From the NCBI GenBank assembly GCA_027043985.1, contig JALUDQ010000142.1:1-12029 (forward strand): 12,029 nucleotides of DNA. Direction: 5' to 3'. The notes beneath the pieces were generated by a model that saw nothing but the letters and a program-made list of their open reading frames with translations, did no database searches and was not told the DNA's origin. Numbering within the stretch: the first letter of the stretch is position 1; each line of letters opens with the position of its first letter. Below are positions 1 through 8,003 of this stretch, one piece after another. This DNA is from Desulfurococcales archaeon. Its GTDB lineage: Archaea > Thermoproteota > Thermoprotei_A > Sulfolobales > WANQ01. Position numbers and translations under genes: made by a program.

Positions 1-2085
1 ATCTTTTACTAGATCGTATACATGGCCTCCACTTGCAGTTATCATTAATATTAGGTTTCCTGTAGTTACTTCATATACTTTTAAGACATTATTTATGGTT
101 CTCACATTGGGTTTACCGAAGAAGTTAGCTATAGTTCTCGCCTTATTGGGTGATTCTACAACCATTAATGCTGTTTTTACTAGATCTTTTATCTCTGCTC
201 TTATCTTTCCACTTAGTATCTCCTTTACTCTTGCTCGGTCCTCGTCTATCTTCTTTATGATTTCATCGATATTTAACTCGTTGAAATTCTTCCATTCTAT
301 GTCTTCAATTATCCATTTTATTCTCCTAGTTAATCCTCTAAACAAGCGTTCATCATCTATTACTACGACTGATAACCCATATGTTAGTCCTCCTGCATAC
401 ATTCTACTTGTTCTCCCACTTGCTTGAATATAGGTCATCACATCGGGTACAAGGATGTAGGTTTTATCTTCGGATTCAATTATTGAGAGCTCGGGGTTCT
501 CCTTTAGCCTCTTTCTTACATCTTCGCGTTTCAGCATTTCTCTAACATAGTTTAATGCCTCATAAAAGTCTTGATCTATCCTTGATTGTGGTCCCTGTCC
601 ACTTCTCAATATCTCAGCTAGTTTAGCCAATGCCGCTGCAGATAGTCTTTGTAAGTGTCTTCTTAAGCGGGCTATCATTACTTCTACTTTCTGTTTCTCT
701 TCGTCACTCACAGCTTCTCTTAGAAGAGTTAACGCCCTAAATATGTTTACTGGATGAGGATCTTCTAATTGGGTACTAAACTTAAGTCTAGGAACTCCCG
801 CGAAAACAGCATATCTAATACGATCAGGTAGATCGAGACCACGGACCATTACTCCGTAATATGTGGCAACTCCTACTAGTACATCTATCTCTCCTTCTAT
901 AAACAAGTCTAGGTTCTTAATCGCTTTTGAGTGAAATGCGCCAGCCTTATACCTTGTTTTTTCCGATATGTATTCGGCCAATTTTTCCGCATATTCTATT
1001 CCTTTATCTATAGGCACAAATACTAGTCCACCAGTTCCCAACTTATCTACAAGAGAACCAACAGCTTCTTCAATGCTTTCACGAGGCTCTACATACGAAT
1101 CAGTAATGTTTCTTAAGAACTCTGATCGTGAACCGACCTCAAAGCCTAATAGCTCCCTAAAGAGCTTGACACGTGTTCCCCGAGGTCTACCCGTTGCTGT
1201 TGAAACTATGAGTACTGTCTTCAGTTTCTTTCTCTTGTGCTCTATCTTTTTCTCAAACTCCTTTATTCTTTTATCTAATTTATCTATAAGTTCCTTATCA
1301 TTGCGGGAAAGGTGTCTTGCAAGTTCTCTCTTAAGCTTTATTAACTCAAATCCCATTTCAATGTCTTTCTCATCGAAGCCCATTAACATTAGTAAAAGAT
1401 CTATACTTTTACTACTCTTTAATACAGCGTCAACATCGTCAACAAATAAGAACCTAAAACGTGTTCCAATAAGTTTATCAAAGTTCTGCTGTAGGAACCT
1501 CGCAGTAGTTATAAGCACATGGAAATCTCCCGCTTGTAGTCTGCTTAACCGTTCTATTTTTTCTTTCCTAGGTAGTCTCGAGTGGATAGCAAGGACTCTC
1601 ACATTGACTCCAGCTTTTTCTGCTAGGTCAACTAGTTTTTTCTCAGCCTGCATTACCAGTGGGGTTGTTGGGACAATAATGTATGATTTAGCGTTCTCGG
1701 TTTTAGCTAAGAAAAGAGACATTGCTAAACCAAACATTGTTTTTCCAACGCCAGTCGGGGCAACTATGGCGAAGCTTTTACCGCGTAGTACTCTTCTAGC
1801 CCATGTGCGTTGAGCGCTCCAAAACCTACTTCCCGTAGCCTTATTGAAGAACTCTTCAACTCTTCTAAGCTTTTTCTCAGTTTCGTAGAACCACTTATAT
1901 TCTTTAAGTATACCGTGTTTGCGTAAGATATTGCCTAGCTCTAGTACATCGTACCTCTTTAACTCTATTTTTGGTAAACACTTACTACAAGGAAGACCAT
2001 AGAATAATCTTAAATCAGATATCTCGCCACCACAGTTGGGGCATGCATACCGGTATATACCGTGAGTCTCTAATCGGTAACCCAT
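1..2085 (-). CDS. rgy: Reverse gyrase, N-terminal 695 residues (partial, continues past the left edge)
   Basis: Reverse gyrase introduces positive supercoils into DNA using ATP, by fusing a helicase-like module to a type IA topoisomerase; it is characteristic of hyperthermophiles. Seen here: an N-terminal zinc finger (Cys15, Cys18, Cys33, Cys36), Walker A APTGVGKT at residues 109-116, Walker B DDVD at 216-219, helicase motif VI QASGRTSR at 554-561, and the beginning of the Toprim/topoisomerase part with VVESPNKA near 642-649. The reading frame stays open to base 1, so roughly the C-terminal 40 percent, including the catalytic tyrosine, lies outside the window. The ATG at 2085 is preferred because GGGTG lies five bases upstream and the protein then begins just before the zinc finger. 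It lies downstream of the KaiC-like gene on the same strand after a 138-base gap with its own likely promoter. Confidence 0.97.
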   Translation of the reverse strand, partial: MGYRLETHGIYRYACPNCGGEISDLRLFYGLPCSKCLPKIELKRYDVLELGNILRKHGILKEYKWFYETEKKLRRVEEFFNKATGSRFWSAQRTWARRVLRGKSFAIVAPTGVGKTMFGLAMSLFLAKTENAKSYIIVPTTPLVMQAEKKLVDLAEKAGVNVRVLAIHSRLPRKEKIERLSRLQAGDFHVLITTARFLQQNFDKLIGTRFRFLFVDDVDAVLKSSKSIDLLLMLMGFDEKDIEMGFELIKLKRELARHLSRNDKELIDKLDKRIKEFEKKIEHKRKKLKTVLIVSTATGRPRGTRVKLFRELLGFEVGSRSEFLRNITDSYVEPRESIEEAVGSLVDKLGTGGLVFVPIDKGIEYAEKLAEYISEKTRYKAGAFHSKAIKNLDLFIEGEIDVLVGVATYYGVMVRGLDLPDRIRYAVFAGVPRLKFSTQLEDPHPVNIFRALTLLREAVSDEEKQKVEVMIARLRRHLQRLSAAALAKLAEILRSGQGPQSRIDQDFYEALNYVREMLKREDVRKRLKENPELSIIESEDKTYILVPDVMTYIQASGRTSRMYAGGLTYGLSVVVIDDERLFRGLTRRIKWIIEDIEWKNFNELNIDEIIKKIDEDRARVKEILSGKIRAEIKDLVKTALMVVESPNKARTIANFFGKPNVRTINNVLKVYEVTTGNLILMITASGGHVYDLVKD

Positions 2086-2139
2086 TAATGCACCCAACTC
2101 GTATCTTTATTACTACAGATTATAGGTAAAGAAGTAGGG

Positions 2140-2147
2140 ATTTAAAG
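2140..2147 (-). promoter_or_regulatory. Possible TATA box of reverse gyrase
   Basis: The minus strand reads CTTTAAAT here, about 55 bases before the ATG. This would put the transcript start about 30 bases ahead of the gene. Position and composition fit an archaeal TATA element; the assignment is inference. Confidence 0.35.
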
Positions 2148-2186
2148 GTTATATTCTCTAGTAAAATCATACAATAACCCGCTTAG

Positions 2187-2210
2187 AAAAATAATACACT
2201 TTTTCAAAAA
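2187..2210 (-). terminator. Possible T-rich terminator of the KaiC-like gene
   Basis: Read on the minus strand, two runs of five T lie 13 to 40 bases after the KaiC-like stop codon (2206-2210 and 2187-2191). Archaeal RNA polymerase commonly stops at U-rich stretches without a hairpin, and no clear hairpin is seen. Confidence 0.35.
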
Positions 2211-2223
2211 TGTTTGTAAAAGT

Positions 2224-2988
2224 CTACTCTTCGCCTAATGTTACTTCAGATATACCTCCACGTGTTATCTTTAACACTTTGTTATGGTAGACTATTATGC
2301 CTTTATCTGTTATCTCAAATGGATGTCTTCTCATTGAATGCTTGGTTCCCCTCATCTTCCATACTATTAGACTTCTCTTTAGCTCCCCTCCTATTTCGTC
2401 TAGATCTAATCTTATGATACCGTCAGCAGCATGTTCTACTCCAGGGCCTCCGAATCCTCTCTCGGTTACCGATACCTGGCTTACTAATATGGTTGTTACG
2501 CCCATACCGCTTAGAACTCTCTTTAACATCATAACGATACTTCTGGCAACAGCGGGTTTTGTAAGGTATAGAGTAGATACTGAATCTATTACTCCACGTA
2601 CGGCTCCAGTATCTCTTATGGCCTCCTTTAACGTGTCTATGAATAAGCCTACATCTGTTGGATCTCTCACAACATATCTTTCCCTCTTAGCAGCTTCACC
2701 TATTCCACCAGTAAATGCATCAACTATTGCGAAGAGTCCTTCTTGCTCGTATTTTCTTACATCCCAGCCGAATTGCCTCATGTTTATGCGTATTTGAACC
2801 GGATGCTCCTCTAATGCAACATATATACCGGGCTCGCCCATTTGTAATCCGTTCCATAGGTATTGTTGTCCAAAGATAGTCTTTCCCGTTCCAGGTCCTC
2901 CAGCTAATAATACTATGTTTCTCTTTGGTATTCCTCCATAGAGTATTTCGTCCATTCCAGGTATGCCAGTTTTAACTCTCTCAACCAT
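2224..2988 (-). CDS. KaiC-like RecA-fold ATPase, single domain
   Basis: A 254-residue RecA-superfamily ATPase of the archaeal KaiC-like group. Visible motifs are Walker A GGPGTGKT at 30-37, the paired catalytic glutamates Glu60-Glu61 (in ALEEH), a Walker B strand ending in Asp135 (RGVIDS), a sensor-like segment ILVSQVS at 167-173, and the KaiC-typical KMRGTKHS at 211-218 followed by FEIT. It has one ATPase domain, half of a cyanobacterial KaiC, and no clock partners are visible, so a clock role is not implied; the cellular role of these archaeal proteins is unsettled (signalling and DNA repair have both been suggested). The ATG at 2988 has GGGTGG five bases upstream. It diverges from cdc48 and precedes reverse gyrase on the same strand. 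Family assignment is secure; function is not. Confidence 0.93.
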   Translation of the reverse strand: MVERVKTGIPGMDEILYGGIPKRNIVLLAGGPGTGKTIFGQQYLWNGLQMGEPGIYVALEEHPVQIRINMRQFGWDVRKYEQEGLFAIVDAFTGGIGEAAKRERYVVRDPTDVGLFIDTLKEAIRDTGAVRGVIDSVSTLYLTKPAVARSIVMMLKRVLSGMGVTTILVSQVSVTERGFGGPGVEHAADGIIRLDLDEIGGELKRSLIVWKMRGTKHSMRRHPFEITDKGIIVYHNKVLKITRGGISEVTLGEE

Positions 2989-3021
2989 TCATTCCACCCT
3001 TTCTTAATATATATGTTAGGG

Positions 3022-3030
3022 AATATATAT
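3022..3030 (-). promoter_or_regulatory. Possible TATA box of the KaiC-like gene
   Basis: An AATATATAT block on the plus strand gives ATATATATT on the minus strand, about 35 bases before the ATG at 2988, leaving room for a leader of about 10 bases carrying the GGGTGG site. A second AT block at 3006-3014 is too close to the start to be the main element. Confidence 0.4.
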
Positions 3031-3049
3031 TATTGGGTAATTATAGTGT

Positions 3050-3067
3050 TAATTAGATAGTAATTAG
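3050..3067. repeat. Direct repeat TAATTAG, 11-base period
   Basis: TAATTAG occurs at 3050-3056 and again at 3061-3067, spaced 11 bases start to start, so both copies face the same side of the helix. They lie between the two divergent promoters. This could be an operator for a small regulator, or chance in AT-rich DNA. Confidence 0.3.
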
Positions 3068-3083
3068 GTTATTTAATCAATGG

Positions 3084-3090
3084 TTTTTAA
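3084..3090 (+). promoter_or_regulatory. Possible TATA box of cdc48
   Basis: TTTTTAA lies about 40 bases before the GTG start at 3127. A start site about 25 bases downstream would give a leader of 10 to 15 bases that just includes the GAGGT ribosome binding site at 3119-3123. Confidence 0.45.
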
Positions 3091-3126
3091 CCAGTTTAGT
3101 AGAACTATAACAGAGTGTGAGGTAAC

Positions 3127-5325
3127 GTGTCGAGAGAAATTAGACTCCGTGTAGCAGAAGCTTTATCAAGGGATGTTGGAAGAAAAATCGCTAGAATACC
3201 AAGAGATGTCATGAGCGCTCTAGGCATAGAGACTGGTGACTTCATCGAGATAGAGGGCCCTAAGGGCAAAGTAGTAGCACAAGTAATTCCCTTACGTCCC
3301 GAAGATGGCAAGGGAATTATAAGAATAGATGGCTACATAAGAGAGAGCTTAGGTGTGAGTGTAGGAGAGTATGTCACTATACGTAAGGCTGAAGTAAAAC
3401 CAGCTGAAAAAGTAGTGCTAGCGCCAACGGAGCCCATAATGTTTGGAGAGGACTTCGTGGAATATGTGAGAAGGCTACTATTAAGAAAACCAGTCTCTCG
3501 TGGCGAAATACTAGTAATCCCAATCTTCAATACAGCAGTAAAACTAGTAGTCGTATCAACACAACCAACACAAGCAGTATATGTCACAACTAATACTGAA
3601 GTAGTTGTTCGAAAGCAACCCGTAGCACCAGAAAGACTAGAACGTGCACGTGCTATACCAAAAGTCACTTGGGAAGATATAGGAGACCTAGAAGAAGCAA
3701 AAGAGAAGATTAGAGAAATAGTAGAACTACCACTAAAGCATCCAGAGCTCTTCAAGCACCTCGGAATAGAGCCTCCAAAGGGAATACTATTATACGGTCC
3801 ACCAGGTACTGGTAAGACGCTACTAGCTAAGGCATTAGCAAATGAGATAGGAGCATACTTCATCGCTATTAACGGTCCCGAGATTATGAGTAAGTTTTAT
3901 GGTGAAAGTGAGGCTCGTCTAAGAGAAATATTCAAAGAAGCCGAGGAAAATGCTCCAGCAATAATATTCATAGACGAAATAGATGCAGTAGCACCACGTA
4001 GAGAAGAAGTAACTGGTGAAGTAGAGAAGAGAGTAGTAGCACAACTTCTAACATTAATGGACGGATTGAAGGAGAGAGGAAAAGTAATAGTGATAGGTGC
4101 AACTAATAGGCCGGAAGCTGTAGATCCTGCTCTCCGTAGACCAGGTAGATTCGATAGAGAAATAGAGATACCACCGCCAGATAAGAGAGCTAGAAAAGAA
4201 ATACTCCTAGTACATACACGTAATATGCCATTAGCAGAAGATGTAGATCTAGACAAATTAGCAGAAATGACCCACGGCTATACTGGTGCAGATATAGCTG
4301 CACTCGCAAAAGAAGCTGCAATGGCGGCACTTAGGAGGTTCATCAAGGAAGGCAAGATCGATGTAACGAAATCAATACCACCTGAGAAGCTAAGAGAACT
4401 AAAAGTTACTATGAAGGACTTCCTAGAAGCAATGAAATTTATCCAGCCAAGCCTAATGCGTGAGATTTATGTTGAGGTTCCTGAGGTTCGTTGGAGTGAT
4501 ATTGGTGGTTTGGAGGATGTTAAGCAGCAGTTGAGGGAAGCTGTTGAGTGGCCACTAAAACACCCAGAAATCTTCGATAAAATGGGGATAAGGCCACCCA
4601 AGGGAATATTACTCTTTGGTCCTCCTGGTACTGGTAAGACTTTGTTGGCTAAGGCTGCTGCTACTGAGAGTGGTGCTAATTTTATCGCGGTTCGGGGGCC
4701 GGAAATACTAAGCAAATGGGTAGGAGAATCAGAAAAAGCAATAAGACAAATATTCAGAAGAGCAAGACAGTATTCTCCCGCAATTGTATTCTTCGACGAA
4801 ATAGATGCAATTGCCCCTATGAGAGGTCTCGGAAGCGACACTCATGTAACCGAGAGAGTTGTTAGTCAACTCTTAACAGAGATGGACGGTTTAATTAGAC
4901 TCGACAACGTTGTTGTCATTGCTGCTACTAATAGACCCGACATCCTTGACCCAGCATTGCTAAGACCAGGAAGATTTGACAAGATAATCTACGTACCACC
5001 ACCAGATAAACGTAGTAGACTAGAGATTCTCAGAATACATACACGATCAGTCCCATTAGCTGATGACGTAGACCTAGAACTAATAGCGGAAAAAACTGAG
5101 GGTTATAGCGGTGCCGATCTGGAGCATCTAGTAAGAGAAGCTGCTCTATTCGCCCTAAGAGATGATATAAATACTAGAAGAGTATATATGAGACACTTTG
5201 AGAAAGCATTAAGGCGGGTTAAACCCTCTATAACACCCGAGATGATACAATTATATAGAATGTGGGAGAGTAGAGCTAAACAACAACTTCCAAGAACAAA
5301 TATAAGGCCTAACGTATACACATAA
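3127..5325 (+). CDS. cdc48: Cdc48/VAT-type AAA+ ATPase with two ATPase rings
   Basis: Archaeal homologue of Cdc48/p97 (VAT in Thermoplasma), a hexameric unfoldase that threads proteins through its pore and can feed the 20S proteasome. The 732 residues comprise an N-terminal double-psi barrel substrate/adaptor region (about 1-185), D1 with Walker A GPPGTGKT at 224-231 and Walker B DE at 283-284, and D2 with Walker A at 498-505 and Walker B DE at 557-558. Pore-loop aromatics are F257-Y258 in D1 and W531 in D2; both arginine-finger regions (PGRFD) are present. The protein ends in Val-Tyr-Thr, an HbYX-type tail. The GTG start follows GAGGT and gives the usual N terminus of the family. Two short blocks at the start of D2 use a clearly different set of codons. 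It is first of three co-directional genes. Confidence 0.98.
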   Translation: MSREIRLRVAEALSRDVGRKIARIPRDVMSALGIETGDFIEIEGPKGKVVAQVIPLRPEDGKGIIRIDGYIRESLGVSVGEYVTIRKAEVKPAEKVVLAPTEPIMFGEDFVEYVRRLLLRKPVSRGEILVIPIFNTAVKLVVVSTQPTQAVYVTTNTEVVVRKQPVAPERLERARAIPKVTWEDIGDLEEAKEKIREIVELPLKHPELFKHLGIEPPKGILLYGPPGTGKTLLAKALANEIGAYFIAINGPEIMSKFYGESEARLREIFKEAEENAPAIIFIDEIDAVAPRREEVTGEVEKRVVAQLLTLMDGLKERGKVIVIGATNRPEAVDPALRRPGRFDREIEIPPPDKRARKEILLVHTRNMPLAEDVDLDKLAEMTHGYTGADIAALAKEAAMAALRRFIKEGKIDVTKSIPPEKLRELKVTMKDFLEAMKFIQPSLMREIYVEVPEVRWSDIGGLEDVKQQLREAVEWPLKHPEIFDKMGIRPPKGILLFGPPGTGKTLLAKAAATESGANFIAVRGPEILSKWVGESEKAIRQIFRRARQYSPAIVFFDEIDAIAPMRGLGSDTHVTERVVSQLLTEMDGLIRLDNVVVIAATNRPDILDPALLRPGRFDKIIYVPPPDKRSRLEILRIHTRSVPLADDVDLELIAEKTEGYSGADLEHLVREAALFALRDDINTRRVYMRHFEKALRRVKPSITPEMIQLYRMWESRAKQQLPRTNIRPNVYT

Positions 5326-5364
5326 CAAGACACTAGTTCTTTACTAACGAATTAAAAGTGGGGT

Positions 5365-5619
5365 ATGGATAAAATGAGTAATGTATGGCGGTTTAGGCCA
5401 CTGTATTTAGAAATACTAAGAATACTTGAATCAAGAGGAGGATTAGTTAAAGACAAAGAGTTATATGATGCGCTCCGTAGAACTTATGACATATCGTTCC
5501 CACAATTCCTAAAAACATTGCTAACCTTAGAGATTCAAGGACTAGTTCTTGTACGCCAATTAAAGGAGAATGTGAGAATAATAGAGTTAACTCCTCTAGG
5601 AAGAAGAATGCAAATATAA
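5365..5619 (+). CDS. Small winged-helix protein of unknown role
   Basis: An 84-residue protein that looks like a lone winged helix-turn-helix domain: helix 1 about residues 12-24, helix 2 about 30-40, a likely recognition helix about 45-59, then a two-strand wing (LVLVRQ and VRIIELTPLG) at about 60-79. The LTPLGR ending resembles archaeal transcription regulators of the PadR/MarR-like kind, but I do not recognise a named family. It is preceded 39 bases away by cdc48 and followed 48 bases away by fen1, all on one strand, so co-transcription is plausible. The start is uncertain: GTGGGG directly abuts the first ATG (5365), whereas a second in-frame ATG at 5374 has about 10 bases of spacing and may be the true start (81 residues). 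DNA binding is inferred from fold only. Confidence 0.8.
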   Translation: MDKMSNVWRFRPLYLEILRILESRGGLVKDKELYDALRRTYDISFPQFLKTLLTLEIQGLVLVRQLKENVRIIELTPLGRRMQI

Positions 5620-5667
5620 GTTAAAAGCAAAATAATATTATGTAATTAATAGACTAGGTGTTTGTCC

Positions 5668-6720
5668 GTGGGTGTGAACTTACGCGATCTCATACCAGAG
5701 AAGGCAATAAGAGTAATAGAATTAAAAGAACTTAGGGGAAAAATAATAGCAATTGACGCTTATAATGCTTTGTATCAGTTCTTGACGGCAATACGGCAAC
5801 CCGATGGAACACCGCTAAAAGATAGACAGGGCAGAATAACTAGTCATCTCAGCGGTTTATTTTACAGGACGATAAATATAATGGAGCAAGGTATAAAACC
5901 AGTTTACGTATTTGATGGTAAACCTCCCGAGCTGAAGAAAATGGAAATAGAGCGCAGAAAGAAGGTAAAGGAAGAAGCAGTAAGGAAATACGAAGAAGCT
6001 TTGTCAAAAGGTGATCTAGAAGCAGCCAAACGCTATGCGCAAATGTCGTCAAGGTTGACTGAACCGATGGTTGAAGATGCTAAAAAATTACTAACAGCTA
6101 TGGGTATACCATGGGTTCAAGCACCAGCCGAAGGAGAGGCCCAAGCGGCATACATGGCGCAGAAGGGTGATGCTTATGCTTCAGCAAGCCAGGATTACGA
6201 CTCATTACTCTTTGGTACACCCAGACTTGTGAGAAATCTAACTATAACAGGGAGAAGAAAGCTTCCACGAAAAAACGTTTATGTTGAAATAAAACCTGAA
6301 CTAATAGAACTAGATACTCTACTACGAGAACTAGGTATTACTAGAGAACAATTAGTAGACATAGCAATTCTCCTAGGAACGGATTATAATCCTGAGGGAG
6401 TAAAGGGAATAGGTCCAAAAACAGCATTGAAGATGATAAAAACATATGGCAGTCTCGAAAAAGCATTGAAAGCATTACCGAGGCACGAGTTCCCTATTGA
6501 CCCATTAAAAATAAGGGAATACTTCCTAAATCCACAGGTAACTGGCGATTACAAACTAGAATGGAAAGAACCAGACGAGAACGCAGTTATAGAGCTGCTC
6601 GTAAAAGAACACGACTTCTCACCAGAGAGGGTGAGAAACGCTTTAAACAGACTTAAAACAGCTTATCGTGAACATATAAAAAGCAAACAGTTAGGACTAG
6701 ACTTATGGTTTAAGAAATAA
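5668..6720 (+). CDS. fen: Flap endonuclease 1 (FEN-1)
   Basis: Structure-specific nuclease that removes 5' flaps during Okazaki fragment maturation and base excision repair, acting on the PCNA sliding clamp. Using the GTG at 5668 the protein has 350 residues and starts [10 protein letters not shown]. Active-site acids are visible: Asp30 (IDAYNA), Asp83 (VFDGKPP), Glu155 and Glu157 (EGEA), Asp176 and Asp178 (SQDYDS) and Asp239 (LLGTDYN); a helix-hairpin-helix [10 protein letters not shown] follows at about 245-254. The C terminus carries a PCNA-interacting QxxLxxWF motif starting at Gln341. I choose GTG 5668 over the in-frame TTG at 5662 because AGGTG (5656-5660) is seven bases from the GTG but only one from the TTG, and the family conserves Met-Gly at the N terminus. 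Confidence 0.97.
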   Translation: MGVNLRDLIPEKAIRVIELKELRGKIIAIDAYNALYQFLTAIRQPDGTPLKDRQGRITSHLSGLFYRTINIMEQGIKPVYVFDGKPPELKKMEIERRKKVKEEAVRKYEEALSKGDLEAAKRYAQMSSRLTEPMVEDAKKLLTAMGIPWVQAPAEGEAQAAYMAQKGDAYASASQDYDSLLFGTPRLVRNLTITGRRKLPRKNVYVEIKPELIELDTLLRELGITREQLVDIAILLGTDYNPEGVKGIGPKTALKMIKTYGSLEKALKALPRHEFPIDPLKIREYFLNPQVTGDYKLEWKEPDENAVIELLVKEHDFSPERVRNALNRLKTAYREHIKSKQLGLDLWFKK

Positions 6721-6759
6721 TGTGTGTTAACTTAAACTTCAATTCCATCGGACTTAAGA

Positions 6760-7479
<720 letters not shown>

Positions 7480-7495
7480 CTATTATTTAGTACCC

Positions 7496-7512
7496 GATAT
7501 AAGATTAAATCT
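7496..7512. promoter_or_regulatory. Compact divergent promoter core between pcm and the DUF371 gene
   Basis: The segment combines a minus-strand TTATAT (7497-7502), about 45 bases before the pcm ATG, with a plus-strand ATTAAAT (7504-7510), about 40 bases before the DUF371 ATG. The overlapping 11-mer AGATTAAATCT at 7502-7512 is an exact inverted repeat around one central base, so TBP-directed initiation could be two-way, or a repressor could cover both. The assignment is inference. Confidence 0.4.
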
Positions 7513-7547
7513 CGGTATTTCAACGATAAAAACTGGTATAGGTATTT

Positions 7548-8003
7548 ATGAGTGGTCAAGTGAATATAGCAGTGGAACTAGTAAAAAGCCGTGGACACGT
7601 TAATGTAAGCGCTACACATAGATCAACTATAGAGATAACTCGAGATGATTATCTAACGCCTCTCGGAGACTGCATTGTAGGTGTTAAAGCCGATAAAGCA
7701 TTGATAGATTTTTCAGAAGAGTTCAAGCGTATTGCGAGGGCAGATGATTCGGTTATAATTGCTGTGCTTATTACTAGAAATAATGTTGACGTAGTAATCG
7801 GTAGGGGGTCTAAGGACTTAGTATTAAATGATGACCGCAGAATAATAATTAGAAAGTCTTCATATATAGATGATGCAACAATCATGATTAATGCTAATAA
7901 AGCGGCAATAGACTTATCACGCTCATTAATAGACGATTTAGTGAAAGGATCTTTTCTCTATGTAGTATTTATAGCCTTACGAATAACCAAATCAATACGA
8001 TAA
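7548..8003 (+). CDS. DUF371 family protein, function unknown
   Basis: A 151-residue soluble protein that I match to the archaeal DUF371 family by its N-terminal block: GHVNV at 16-20, ATHRSTIEIT at 22-31 and LTPLGDCIVGVKADKA at 36-51. These residues (His17, His24, Glu29, Asp34, Asp41, Cys42) are mostly polar and look like a functional site, but no activity is established to my knowledge. The C-terminal half seems to repeat the first: VKADKALIDFSEEF at 46-59 parallels INANKAAIDLSRSL at 114-127, with similar strands before and after, suggesting a two-repeat fold. No signal peptide or membrane segment is evident. The ATG has a modest GGT four to five bases upstream. Its last 46 bases lie inside the 3' end of trm5 on the other strand, and it diverges from pcm. 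Confidence 0.85.
   Translation: MSGQVNIAVELVKSRGHVNVSATHRSTIEITRDDYLTPLGDCIVGVKADKALIDFSEEFKRIARADDSVIIAVLITRNNVDVVIGRGSKDLVLNDDRRIIIRKSSYIDDATIMINANKAAIDLSRSLIDDLVKGSFLYVVFIALRITKSIR

Noticed and set aside
95..1813. Plus-strand open frames across the first 2 kb
   Set aside because: They lie antisense to reverse gyrase, whose motifs are unambiguous; their translations are rich in Ser and Leu with no recognisable domain, as expected of shadow frames.
2224..2988. Circadian clock KaiC
   Set aside because: There is a single ATPase domain and no KaiA or KaiB nearby; archaeal KaiC-like proteins are widespread without a clock.
5662..5667. TTG at 5662 as the fen1 start
   Set aside because: The AGGTG ribosome binding site would be only one base away, and the family N terminus Met-Gly-Val begins at the GTG at 5668.
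7825..7880. C/D box guide RNA suggested by TGATGA-like sequences
   Set aside because: The box C-like matches lie in coding sequence and lack correctly spaced CTGA boxes and a paired C'/D' set; no convincing candidate was found elsewhere either.
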